Positions 36,201-47,300 of a stretch of 64,000 nt of DNA are shown here, one piece after another (positions within the stretch are counted from its first letter, which is position 1; each line of letters begins with the position of its first letter). The notes beneath the pieces are model-generated. The model was not told the origin of the DNA. It was given only the letters and a program-made list of their open reading frames with translations, and searched no databases. The DNA lies in assembly GCA_003255025.1 (NCBI GenBank), contig QANY01000261.1:2304051-2368050 (forward strand), written 5' to 3'. The stretch comes from Datisca glomerata (lineage: Eukaryota > Streptophyta > Magnoliopsida > Cucurbitales > Datiscaceae). A program made the translations under genes and the position numbers.

Positions 36201-36744
36201 ACCAATTATATTGTGCCGTAGAAAGGACATATGAGAAACTTTTACTAACTGATTGTTCTACTAGACAATTGTTGGTTAACTTGGAGAAGTCTTTCTGTTC
36301 CATCAACTATCTTTTGAATTGATTCCAGTGAATTTTGGATGACCACACTGGTATTTAGTTATTTCAGTGATGAAATAGTCTGTTGAATTATACTTCCATT
36401 ATGAACAATTTTATGAAAGCATTACATGGAAAAAATGCTTTTTTCAGGTTCTGCTTGTGAAAATTGCTTTTGGCTACTCTACAGATATGCTAGTTAGAAT
36501 ATATTATCATGTCATTTTCCTGGAATACCTTTGACGAGCCACTGTTATTCTCTCTGTTGTTGCAGCTGTAATGCAAACAGATGGGTTTGAGTACTTGAGA
36601 GAAAGTTGCCCGTCTGTTCTAACGGAACTTTTGCAGTATGTAGCTAGAGTGAGTGAGCACTCTCTCATCGTATGCAGGCATGGGAATGGAGCTATCCTTG
36701 ATGGAAGTGATGTCAATGGTAGACGGGTGAAGCAAAGGCTATAG
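33252..36744 (+). CDS. BPM: BPM-type MATH-BTB protein, CUL3 ubiquitin-ligase substrate adaptor
   Basis: The four exons are 33252-33682, 34443-34791, 35314-35590 and 36566-36744, with GT-AG introns. They total 1236 nt, giving 411 residues. After a Ser/Thr-rich N-terminus, the MATH domain covers about 38-172 ([36 protein letters not shown]). The BTB domain covers about 203-320 ([35 protein letters not shown]). The C-terminal region ([19 protein letters not shown]) ends in a basic RRVKQRL. The match to Arabidopsis BPM proteins is along the whole length and in size, nearest the BPM1/2 type from memory. In the family, MATH binds substrates such as ERF/AP2 and HB6 factors while BTB binds CUL3, mostly in the nucleus. 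I see no disrupted residue. Confidence 0.95.
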
Positions 36745-36956
36745 TGACGACACGTCTCTCTCTATATTGCACTTTCTTTGTAGCTAAACCATTAAAAAGG
36801 AATGTTAGAAAATTGATGTTATTAATGGGATTAGAATCGGTTCTAGTTCTCTTATTTGAGAGAGAGTTGTAAATGCTGCTTGATGTAATGTTCCTTGGTT
36901 GTCTTGTAATCTGAATGTTTCTTTCTTTCTCTTTCTCAAAACTCGTACCCCACCCC

Positions 36957-36991
36957 CNNNNNNNNNNCCCCCCCCCCCCCCCCCCCCAAAA
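36957..36991. other. Assembly gap in a homopolymer
   Basis: About ten Ns interrupt a run of Cs that passes into a run of As. The Cs on both sides suggest a poly-C tract that was hard to sequence. The true length is unknown. It lies in the 3' flank of the MATH-BTB gene, so no coding sequence is affected. Confidence 0.95.
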
Positions 36992-37151
36992 AAAAAAATT
37001 CTCATCAAAATTTTAAGATTATTCTGTTTAGGAAAATTTTCATGCCAACTGTGTATTTTGAGATCATGTAAGTATGCGATAAGTTCAATGATATTTACCG
37101 TCAGCTATGATCAGTCATTATAGCAGTGCCAAAAAGACTATCGCGATTAGC

Positions 37152-37250
37152 TTTATCTGCTGTCATATGGATTTTGATTCTCAGCCTTTGCCAAAGTCAA
37201 ATTATCTGCTGTTATATGTATTTAGACTCTCAGCCGTTAGCAAAGTCAAA
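37152..37250. repeat. Tandem duplication of about 50 bp
   Basis: TTATCTGCTGTCATATGG...CTCAGCCTTTGCCAAAGTCAAA recurs directly as TTATCTGCTGTTATATGT...CTCAGCCGTTAGCAAAGTCAAA. It is a non-coding flank of the MATH-BTB gene. Confidence 0.8.
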
Positions 37251-37744
37251 TGAGAGAAGTTACTGATGTCAGTCGTGTGTTTTGACATGGGATGATTCAG
37301 ATTGTAAAACATAAAAAAGGAAAAATATTTGGCCGTTTATCTTCATCGGGTCTGTCTAAACCATGACGGAAGGCTCAAATATGATAAGCTGTATCTACTG
37401 TTCATTGGAAATTATTGCATATGGTCCGATTCCATTATATCATTAGTTACGAGTAAAATCAAATTTTTGTAGTTGATAATGTGAACTTTTCTCCAATTTC
37501 GACGCTCATTTGTAGTGTTAAAAGAATCCTGCTGGACACAGCTAAATAGTAATGACTCTTATATAATATCTATTAAAAACTCATACGAAATATATTCGGC
37601 ACTTGAGTGGTAAAAATGAGATGAGGAAAGTAGAGGCAGAAAACAGAATGAACCAATTCACAAGCGGTGAGAATGTAATTTTGAAAAATGAGAATGGCTT
37701 ACGGTTTCTCAATGAATTAATAGCCTCGCTATTATCTAAATCTA

Positions 37745-38765
37745 TGAGAGGAAATTACATATTTCACTAGTTTTGGAGGGAACGCTACATAAATATTTTT
37801 TTAAAATATTATTAGGTCGTTTTTTGACAAGTAGCATTTTTTTTGAAAAATTTTAAACCATTTTTCCCTTTCTACCCTTGTCTTCCCCGAAGAGATGTGG
37901 TGTCTAGGGTTTTGAACACAGAATGTCAGCGACTTTCGTTTGTGGTTCGTGATTCTTCGTCGCCGTTCGTCGTGGGTCGCTCTTCGACAACTATTCATTG
38001 TCATTCCTGCACGAATAGATCACTATGTTCTTCCTTTGAAGCAACAATGAAGATGCATGTTTTCCTTCAAAGCAGCGACGAAGATGACGTTATTAAGGTT
38101 TAAAATTGGTTGTTTGTGCAGGATGTGACGCGTTATTAGGGTTCATTCTTGGATCTGAGGGTTTTTCCTGATTATTGATAGGATCTGAGATTTTTCTGGT
38201 TTTTTCGAGATGGTTTTCTGGGTTTTTCATTTTTTTTCAAGATTGTTTTATGCGAGACATTGATTCTTCCGGATCTTGTTGGACGCGATAGTATATAAAT
38301 CAGATTTCATACGTAACTAATTTATGTACATTACGAATAACCAAAACAAATGAACAAAAATAAACCAGTATTTAAATTATATACCATAATTTATATACAT
38401 TATGCATAGCTACTGTAAGGGTATTCAATGTTTTCATATTATTCTAGTATTCATAGACAAAATAAATCAGTATCTAAATTAGATACCATACATATCTAAT
38501 TTATATACCACACACATAGCCGCTTTTCTTCCTTCCGTTAAACACCGCGTTTCATTAAAGCTACAATCACGCATGGGGACGTTGCACGCGTACTGTAGCG
38601 CGCGTTTTAAGCATTTTTCAATAAGGTCATAATGGTTATTGGCCAACCATTTATCCATTATTTATCGGGAGGTCTGGTCATTTTTGTAATGAAAATTTTG
38701 GACGGTCATTTTGCTACGCAAATTGTCAAGTGGGCCATTTGTGTAGTTCTCCTTAAAAAATATTT
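37745..38765. mobile_element. Non-autonomous repeat element, copy B
   Basis: This is colinear with the element at 6615-7760. Shared blocks include the GGAAATTACATATTTCAC start, TTTTGGAGGG, CTACATAAAT, a CG-richer exon-like stretch with TTCATTGTC, and the AT-rich AATAAA(C/T)C(A/G)GTAT and TACCATACATATCTAAT blocks. The left end (GGAGGGAACGCTACATAAAT) and the reverse complement of the right end (GGAGAACTACACAAATGGCC) resemble each other, so the ends are imperfectly inverted. The open frame at 37843-38103 has no known domain. Confidence 0.6.
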
Positions 38766-38929
38766 ATTGCGTTAACTTTGTCATAGCATATTTGTTCAAT
38801 TACCTTTAGTTCTATCAATCGATAATAATTTTGAGCTAATGGAGAAGTATTGGGCATGGATATCCTTGAATGTTTACAAAGTTGAAAATTTTTATATCTA
38901 CCGTAACCTTAAAAAATTGGGAAAATTAT

Positions 38930-39325
38930 ACTTTATCTTCTCAAACTATTACTAATAGACACTTTAAACTTTAAAATTTTAAAATGTTACAGTTTAAACC
39001 ATAAACTATCTTAAACTCATAATTTTTTACTCTAATATATAACTTCGTCTACTGCACTGTAATTTTTTTAACAAAACGACGTCGCTTTTCTCTATCTGAG
39101 ACGTCGTCATTTTATCTATTAGATATAACATAATTAAGAACGACGACATTTTTTCTATCTGAGACAACGTCGTTCTGTTAAAAAACTAAGTTGCTGTAGA
39201 CAAAATTACATCTAGAATTATAATTGTGAGTTTCATATAGTTTAGGGTTTAAACTGTAATGTTTTAAAATTTAAGATTTAAAATGTCTATAAGTGATAAT
39301 TTGAAGAGGTAAAATATAAATTTTT
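38930..39325. mobile_element. Fold-back MITE, copy 2
   Basis: This is the same family as 18150-18490, but its centre matches the reverse complement of that copy (TTATCTATTAGATATAACATAATTAAG against TTATCTATTAAGGATAACATAATCAAG). So it lies in the opposite orientation. The outer arms contain CTAATAGACACTTTAAAC and its inverse, and the inner arms TTAACAAAACGACGTCG and its inverse. It lies about 170 bp downstream of repeat element copy B. Confidence 0.75.
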
Positions 39326-39959
39326 TCTAAAATATTTATCACAGCCATTGAATGACCCTCAATCTTTTTTTGTATCTTGTGCTGCCAGTTGATATTTTTA
39401 TATAAAATTATCAAATTTGATACAATATAATTTGTTTGAACTCATAAAGAACTCAGAACTCCATGAGTTTTAACACAAAAAGTAATTTACTACAATTTGG
39501 TTATCCTTTTGTAAAAAACAAATCTTTTGACATTTATTTAATTTTGTTAAATGACACAGACAAGATTTTAGTTTAAAAATGATTAATAAGTCAATTCTGT
39601 TACGATCCTATTATTTTAGATGTGAAAAGATAAAGTTAATTCTATAACCAATCTGATCTGATTATTTTTTTAACTTGGAACATAGATTGATTAGTGTTGT
39701 TTCATGGGTGGATTATAGTTTGAAAAATTTTGATTTTAACGTTTTCAAAATTGACAATAAAATGAAAGATAATTTTAGTATTCCGTACTATTTAAATGAC
39801 GTTAATTTAAAATTTAACGATTCTGATTCTTTATTAGTGAAATTGAAATAAAAGAATATTTGTATCATTTAAATAAATAACTGTAATGGTATCATTTAAA
39901 TAAATTATTGAGGCCAGAAGAATTATAGAAAAAAGAAAAAAAAAACAAAAATATTCAAG
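39326..39959. other. AT-rich intergenic DNA upstream of LSM2
   Basis: No gene or distinct repeat is seen. The last part should hold the LSM2 promoter, but I cannot point to a clear TATA box. Confidence 0.4.
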
Positions 39960-40131
39960 CAGGTCCAAAACAAGGACATATCAGCGTAAGGGCATTGCAT
40001 TGCACTCGGCGACTCGCGTTCCCATTATACCCGCTTCTCTACTCAAATTGTGCTCTGGAGCTTCAATCAACCGGCTGCTCATCAAAGAAGAACCAGAGGT
40101 TGAATCTCTCTCTAGTATCAGCGGAACAAAA

Positions 40132-43100
40132 ATGGTATCTTTTCTCTCCCTTTTTCTTACTCGTATTATTTTTAACTCTGTTACTTGTATTTTTGGTAGT
40201 GTTTCTTGTAGGGATTTTCCTGGTCTTTTCTTCATTTTCTGTTCCCCTCTCTACAAAACACCATTATTTTCTCGAATTCTTTTGAAATTCCCCATAATAT
40301 TTATTTCCTTTGTTGCCTATATCTGGTTATTTTGATCATCTGTCATTATAGTTTGTCTGTTTTTCAATTTGGATGTGTTTTGGCGCAGTTGTTCTTTTCC
40401 TACTTCAAGGACTTAGTCGGTAGAGAAGTCACGGTGGAGCTGAAGAACGATTTAGCAATCAGGGGGACCTTGCACTCTGTGGATCAATACCTCAATATTA
40501 AGCTTGAAAACACGAGAGTTGTTGATCAAGACAAGTATCCTCACATGGTATCTAATCGAACTAGGGTTTAGTACTTAACGTTTAATTAATTGTTTCGATT
40601 CCTATGTGTTGATAATATGGTGTAGGTTGTGATAAATCAAATATTTGTTTCAGATTTCAGAACTAATTTATTTTCCATCTAATTTACTTCTTCATGCTGT
40701 TCGTAATATCGTATAAGTAAAAGATTTTGGAACTGATAAAAAATGAGCAGAAGATATTGGTAGTATGGATGTTAGGGTTTTAGTGTTTAGTTGAAAGGCT
40801 TCATTGCTATCTTCTCAAGGATGTGGTTAGATATAAGTGTTATTCTGAGTGGTATGCTGCTGATTATTGATTGGGAAAGGAACTTTACTCATGGAAGATG
40901 TCTAGCTCATTTGGTTGGGGATGTCTGGATTGTGGCATGTGGCAATATTTCTTTTGCTGATACATAGTTTAGGTATATGAGAAGTCTAATGGAGAGGAGA
41001 ACGCCGAGCAGAAATATTTTGGGATAGCATTTGAGCTCTACGCACCTTTGGTGTGTCATGGTCTGTAATTGTATCACTATCTAGAAAATAAAGACCATAT
41101 AGAATAATTTAGTGAAAATTCTGTGCTGATATGGTGAAGCACTGGAAGAAGGAAAGGGTCATCATTCTTAAGACTAGCATTTCAAGTTCTTCCACGGTCT
41201 AACTGGCCTCGACATTGAGGGCCGTTCTTCACTCTGTTTTTTAAAATAAGAAACAGAAGTACTATTCTTCACATTTTGTCATCAATTACTTCTTCTGCTA
41301 TTGGGGAAAATTCTCCAAAGTCATGGATTCACCATCGCTCTTTCCCTATGAGGCACATGCATCTAGGGCCTTGATTCTCAAATGAACGGTTGCAGTTTCT
41401 AATCGATTTCAGTGTATGTAATATGTAGTAAGAAGCGTGGTGCAAATTCTACCAATTAAAAAAGCCATATTTAATTAAAGAATTTTGATTCCGTCTAGTC
41501 CTCTCAGTTTTTTTTAGGCGTAAATAAGCATGCATTGAAGATAAAAATTTACAAATTACAAGGGGCATGCTCCGGGGGTCATAAGAACAATCTCTCATAA
41601 ATGTAAGATGGTAGTAACCATTGACTATATAGTATCCTATTTCCAGGGTTATCAGGAATGTTCTCAAGGTAACAATGTTTGTCCCTAATAGAACTAGCTA
41701 TGTTTTACATAAAGAACTCTCTCTCTAACCCTACCTTCAAAACTTCTAATATTTATTTCGCTCCACGAAAAATAAATAAAAAGAAGAGAAATCTATCTTC
41801 AAAATGATTGATCTAAGGTTCCTAGTCCTGGTTCTGGCATGAAGCTTGCAAGTAATCTGGTCCCAATTCTAGCATCTGCGTCTTAGGTCACACGAGATCC
41901 ATAGTTCATGTAATCCTCCTTGAGTGTAGCTTGGCCTTAGTGGCTAGTCTGTTCTTCATTGCTATCTAGGCAATAAAAGCATGTCTAGGAACTGAGGATG
42001 AATGCCAGATGAGCTTGGCCCAAGACGCTGGTGATGCTCCCCTAGCAACTCCCTATAGGCAGAACTAACTGAGAACAATTATTTTGTTGGTTTCCAAATT
42101 GATTGATCTGCAGAGTTGCAAGGGAAGTCTAGTAGTAGAATCCTTCAGCTTCATCAATTCCATGGTGTTGGTAACTAGCCAAATTCAGGAATTCTCTGAA
42201 TAATAGACTCCACAGTAGTTGAGTTGTTCGAGCTTGTATCAATTTGAATACACATCTGTCAAACCCGTTCAAGATAATACCATCTAGGTGCCAAAGATCA
42301 CTGCAGATAGAACTGGATCGACCATTCCCAATCTGAATTCTAGCATGCTCTACTAACCACTCTCTGGCTTTAAGAAGTTGCCTACAAACCCAATAGCAAC
42401 TTGAGGGAGTCTTGACTGTGAACATAGATCGTTCTTGAGCAAATACTTTTGACACCATCTGGTCCATATTGAACCTTCCGGATTATGCTTTAGAACTGCT
42501 GCAAAATTCCAGTTCTCAAGGTTTTTGATCCCCAACCCAATATGATTGGATGCATTTCAGACCACAAAAAATTTCTGAGTGGGGCTTCGATGTTCTTCAG
42601 AACTCAGCCCGGTAGCTTGGGTTGCTGTGAGGATTGGGTTAATCGGTAGGACTCTACCTGTAAAACATAAGTATTTTACTTGCCAAGCCTACACTCTGCT
42701 AGTGATCATGTCCACTAGATTAGTTTTAGCAAGCTTTGAAGTAATCAAAGGGACCCCCAGATATATGATAGGCAGTCTGGCTAACTTAACCCTGTGCCCT
42801 CAGCAATTTGATCAGAAATCCTGGGAGGAATGCCTGAGCAGAACAGTTGTCTCTTTTGGGGATTGGGTTTGAGGCCTGAAAGAGCTTGATGTATATCCAA
42901 ACTTTCTTTGATAAGCATAGCACATTTTCATCTCCTTTAGAGAAAGCAGCAAGTCATCTGCAAAACATAAATTCAATAGGCTTGAGTCCTTCCATCTCCG
43001 GCATTCAGCTTCATTACTATTAGTAATTTCAATGACTTCTTCCCTGCTAGATTATGCAAGCATTCTGTTAATCTAGTGCTCTTCATGCGCATGATGATAA

Positions 43101-43369
43101 TGATATCATATGGACAAATAGCGTCATAAATGGTTTATGCTCATCACATTGTCCGTTTCTTTGCTTTCCATGTTTTTCTAATTTCTCTGTGTATGATTGT
43201 ATTCATTTTATCATCTCGGACTAATTCACTAATATTCCGCTCCTGGCAGCTTTCAGTGAGGAACTGTTTTATTAGAGGATCGGTGGTTAGATATGTTCAA
43301 TTACCAGCAGACGGAGTTGATATCGAGCTACTACATGATGCTACAAGACGTGAGGCTCGAGGTGGCTGA
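40132..43369 (+). CDS. LSM2: LSM2, Sm-like protein of the U6 and mRNA-decay LSM rings
   Basis: The exons are 40132-40134 (only the ATG), 40389-40547 and 43250-43369. They total 282 nt, or 93 residues, the usual LSM2 length. The Sm1 motif (VTVELKNDLAIRGTLHSVDQ then YLNIKLEN) is in exon 2. Sm2 (CFIRGSVVRYVQLPADGVD) is in exon 3, with the ending ARGG. Both introns are GT-AG and in frame. In the family, LSM2 is part of the nuclear LSM2-8 ring that binds the 3' end of U6 snRNA for splicing, and of the cytoplasmic LSM1-7 ring that promotes mRNA decapping and decay. The first exon carries at least 100 bp of leader. The 2.7-kb second intron holds a LINE in the opposite strand. Confidence 0.95.
41820..43080 (-). 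mobile_element. LINE ORF2 remnant in intron 2 of LSM2
   Basis: On the minus strand the order is: a reverse transcriptase block with NLCFADDLLLS near 42960-43000; a YLGVPLITSKLAKT-like stretch near 42700-42760; CFTGRVLPINPIL near 42640-42675; a linker with VKTPSSCYWVCRQLLKARE and HARIQIGNGRS near 42300-42415; and a zinc-binding-like block (AKLIWHSS, AMKNRLATKAKLHS) near 41900-42020. This is the order of plant L1-type LINEs. Many stops and shifts show that it is dead. The 5' part (endonuclease) is missing. Confidence 0.8.
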
Positions 43370-44260
43370 TGTTCATCAATTAAGACATCATCTAACCTTT
43401 TAAGAACACTTTGATGAGTGTACTTTTCATTGTGTCACTCTTACCCTTCCCACGTGATGTTACTCCATTTCAGTTTGTAGCTCTTTTGTGCTATTAATGT
43501 GGAACATCGCTTGAAATTCGTATATACGCCGATGATTCCATGCTGTATCTTGTTCATGAAAAAAACACTGTAGTAGCTATTGAACGGTGCAAGCAATTCT
43601 GAGTATTAGATGTTTGAGATTTTCAAGTACTCTACTATGAGAGCTTTGTTTTTCAGCATTTGGGGTGTCACTACTCACTTCTTAGAATGATTAGTCTTTG
43701 TAGTAACCATCCAATGTTGAAAAAATTCTACTAGAAAGACGTTCATGTTTATTAGTAAAGAAGATCTTAATCAAATATGTGAGAATTGCATAAGAACAAG
43801 TTGGATTGAACTGCATTCACAATTTTGGTTGGGGGCACAATGAATGTTGCACTTTGTTTACGACATGCCAAGGCATGTAAGGAATGATGAGAAAAGTGAA
43901 AGGAAATTAGGATATTCTAAGATATTTTTCACGAGTGTTAAAAAACTAGGTATCTAATTAAATAACTATCAATATCAATGTTTATTCTAAGATAAATATT
44001 ATTCATAAACTATCAATGTTTAAAAAACACTAAATTATAAAAATGAGACTATAACTGAATTATTTATCACGTCTCATTTTTTGTATGGAAGATCAGACCA
44101 ATGGGATGGAGCCACGAAGGGGTTGAGGGGTTTCTCTCAATAATTTATTATCAGTTTTAGATTGTATTTAACTAAAAGATAACAAAAATTTGCTTCCATA
44201 TTCTGTTTTGTTCCTGTGCTAGAACCAGAATATTTTATTTGTTCTAGTCAGAGCCGAAGG
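43370..44260. other. Region 3' of LSM2 with a MITE remnant
   Basis: Contains the probable 3' untranslated part of LSM2. The stretch 44085-44180 (ATCACGTCTCATTTTTTGT and CAGTTTTAGATTGTATTTAAC) matches the reverse complement of the loop and flank of the hairpin element at 32230-32450. It is a diverged relative without the tight hairpin. Confidence 0.5.
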
Positions 44261-44449
44261 AAATTGATAGCCATAATATTCAACAAGAATTTAAAAGCTT
44301 GTATTCAACAAAAATTGCAAATCTATGACACTGGCTTGTATTCAACAAAAATTTAAAAACAATATATAGTACATGGATAAGAAACTTGAAAGCAGTAACC
44401 ATTATATTTCATAAGAACCGAAAACATGGTCCTTTTTACAACTAGATTT

Positions 44450-44570
44450 ACATACACCTAATAGTGATATACATACACAAACATACACTTCCAATTACAT
44501 ACACTTAATAGTCATATACATACACAAATATACACATTAGATTTGCATACGCCTAATAATAAACATTCAA
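44450..44570. repeat. TACATACAC-rich microsatellite-like repeat
   Basis: Short units such as ATACATACACAAA, TTACATACAC(C/T)TAATAGT recur about five times with changes. Confidence 0.7.
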
Positions 44571-44665
44571 TTTCATAACAATACATCTGCTTAACCAAAA
44601 GTATAAGGCGTTAAGCTTGGCAAAATATTACAAAACACAAAATAGGATGTCAACAAACTGAAGCA

Positions 44666-44971
44666 CTAGAACACAATTCCCGTCAACGACTTGTGCATCT
44701 TTATGATGTGTAAGACATATGGCCTCCTATATTGACATGGAAGGGAGAAGAAAAATTGTGTTTGCCTAAGGTTATTTGCTAAAAGAATGCCATGCTCAAG
44801 TCGTTGGTCATCAGTCAACCCCTCAATAAGCTGCAATTCTCCAAAAGTTTGATTCCTCCTCTCATCTGCTTCACTTTCATGTTGGAAGCATGGTGCAAGT
44901 TTAACAATGTAATCACTAACAGATTTATAGGCTCCCGTATAAATTTTTAAAGTTTGTGTCAATGCATCCAT
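44666..44971 (-). pseudogene. Fragment of a Myb/SANT-like transposon-associated protein
   Basis: This is an open stretch of 101 codons. It has SVSDYIVKLAP, IEGLTDDQRLEHGILLANN and FFFSLPCQYRRPYVLHII, in the order seen in the C-terminal part of plant Myb/SANT-like proteins linked to PIF/Harbinger transposons ('..I.GL....L.A..L....R...FF.LP...K..Y'). The N-terminal Myb domain is absent. It fits the Tourist/Harbinger-like end at 45960-46275, so it may be cargo of that element. The family assignment is tentative. Confidence 0.45.
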
Positions 44972-45609
44972 ATTCTTAATTTCCCCACTCCTAATTCTGC
45001 TCTTACTAACATCTCAAAATAGTTAATTAGAGCAAACCAAAATTTTCTTTTTAGAGGGCAACATTTGATGAATATCTGCAAAAATAAAATGATAGGTACT
45101 TCATAATATGATCTATCATGCGATATTAAGAAATATAAAATTTTTCCTTCACACTGATTTAGCAGAGAAAGAGAGAAACTTCATAATGTGATCTAAACTA
45201 AGAAATCCAACCATTCAGGAATTAAAAACTTCTAATTTCTTGATACGGTAAATATAAATCCAACCATTTAGAGTTTGAACAAATTTCTCTGAAAAATGAT
45301 CAAAACTCAAATTTAAACACAAAAATCTTCCAATTTCTTAGAAAATGAGCAACTTCATAATTCTTTCAATGTCTGGAAAAATGATCAAAACTCAGATTTA
45401 AACACAAAAATCAGAGTTTGAACAATTTCAGAGTTTAAACCCGAGAAAGAGAGAAGAGGGTTTCATTTTGAAGATATGATTCACAGTTTCAAAGTGGGTG
45501 TATTTTGAGAAGAAGACCCGAGAGAGAGAAGAGTGAGAGAGAGAGAAGACTATAGCAGATAAAGTTTTTAGTAAGTGATTGCTTCTAAAAACACACACAC
45601 AGAGAGGGA

Positions 45610-45765
45610 GAAAGAGAAGATGAACCTACCTGGAGTTGAAGTGTAGATGAACGAGCTCAGACGAGAGAGAGAGAGAAGACAAACCTGTCTGGAGTTGAAG
45701 TATAGATGAACGAACTCAGACGAGAAAGAGAGAAGACGAACGACTCAGACGAGAGAGAGAGGAAA
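45610..45765. repeat. Tandem repeat of about 65 bp with GA runs
   Basis: The unit (C/G)TGGAGTTGAAGT(G/A)TAGATGAACGA(G/A)CTCAGACGAGA is present twice and a third partial unit (GAACGACTCAGACGAGAGAG) follows. It is joined by GAGAGA runs. No coding frame. Confidence 0.8.
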
Positions 45766-45959
45766 CCCAAATATTTTTTAGAGGTGTGTGTATTTTTTAT
45801 CTTTTATTTAACTATGTTGAATTGATTTATACAATTTAACCAAAAAAAAATATTCCGGTGTAGTAAAAGAAAAATAGTAGATTTAATTTTATTGGTGAAG
45901 GTAATAAATAACTAATTTACGATATCATGTTGTATTAGAATATATTAATAATACTTGCT

Positions 45960-46275
45960 AAAAATAATAAATATTTATTAATTTAATTACTCTCAATATT
46001 CTACATAACTTTTCAAACAAATTTACTTAATTTTCTCAACAGCTTTCCCGACTCTCATACTATACCAAACAAGGTAATCCTACTTTCCCAGTAACTTTTT
46101 AAATTAATCATGTGTCACCAAACATAGCTATTTCGAAAAAATTTCATCTAACTTTACCACTAAAACTTTCCCAACAACTTAACTTTCTCAGCATTCTTAT
46201 TCAACTTAACTTTCTCAGCATTCTTATTCAACTTAACTTTCTCAGCATTCTTATTCAACTCATACCAAACGGCCC
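45960..46275 (-). mobile_element. Tourist/Harbinger-like element end, copy 2
   Basis: Read on the minus strand it starts GGGCCGTTTGGTATGAG after TTA, a typical Tourist-type end and target trinucleotide. It is then colinear for about 250 bp with 31483-31740. The other end of this copy was not found. The Myb/SANT-like fragment at 44666-44971 would lie within it. Confidence 0.5.
46177..46260. repeat. Three exact 27-bp tandem repeats
   Basis: The unit AACTTAACTTTCTCAGCATTCTTATTC occurs three times in immediate succession with no visible change. The unit derives from the end region of the Tourist/Harbinger-like element. Copy 1 at 31483 has it only once. Confidence 0.9.
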
Positions 46276-46349
46276 TAAAAGAATTCCTTCTCCATATTCT
46301 GTAAATAATGACGATACAAATGAAATAGTTTATTGGCTCAATTAGGCAA

Positions 46350-47300
46350 GTAGCCACTATAGGAAAATAAAGAAAAAAATGACCCTAAAAATTGTAATTT
46401 GCATAAATGGTCAAATCTATAATGACCAATCCTTAAAATTTAAAAAACATAGTAAAAATATAAAATTTCCTTCACTAATAAGGGACCCTGATGCAACCCT
46501 CGCCGACAATGTTACGTAGTTTATAGATATACATTATATGGTATATAATAATATACTAGTATATTTTTACATACCATCAGTTCTATGATATATTTTTATA
46601 TACTATTAGTATACCGTAGTATATTTGTAGTATATTTTTATATATCATCTGATATATTTTTATATACCATCACGTGAAAGGAAGCCGGGACTAGATCTGG
46701 TCACGGCGGTCAGGGAAGTCGTGACCAGATTTGGTCCCGATGGTCCTACGGAACTTGATGAGAGTGAAGTTTATGGAGGTCATGAAATCGACGATGAATT
46801 TAATGTCGGTGAGAGATATGAAGACGATTGGAGAGCGATTTTCGATGAGAGATAAAAAGTTGAAGCCGATGGAGTCAAGATAGATCATTATCCACCCATG
46901 AAAATTGGAATGGAGGCCCTTGGTGAGGGATATTGGAGGTGATACCGAAGGGGTTTTAGGGGTTACTGAGGCTAGTTTGTGAGAGAGGGAAGTGAGTGTT
47001 TTGATGGAGGAAGTTATAGGGAATGCAACGTTTGAGGATGAGAAATTGGAGAAAACTCATTGCCTGGGCAAAAACTGCCAGAGACAAGGAAGAAGAAAGA
47101 CGTGGAGCAACGGCAACCTCCAAAAAAATAAAAAATAATAAAACCTAAAAACATACAGTTACTTTTATAAAAGGACAAAAATGTAAATGACTAAATAAAA
47201 TCATAACTAACTTACAAACTAAAGAGAGAATCCGACCATATGTGCAAAACATAAAATCAAAAGACATAATATAAAATTAAAACTTAAAGTAGCGTAATCC
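46350..47300. mobile_element. Candidate non-autonomous element of unknown type
   Basis: The stretch starts with blocks like 'aaatgaccctaaaaattgt' and ends with 'ggacaaaaatgtaaatgact', a style shared with the other non-autonomous elements here. Positions 46530-46680 are repeated GTATATTTTTATATACCATC units. Positions 46690-46745 hold GGTCACG and CGTGACC in inverted order. A minus-strand frame at 46691-46888 has no known domain. Boundaries are guesses. Confidence 0.3.

Noticed and set aside
34851..36306. Several minus-strand and plus-strand frames in introns of the MATH-BTB gene
   Set aside because: They lie in introns with no transposon or gene motif. They look like chance open frames.
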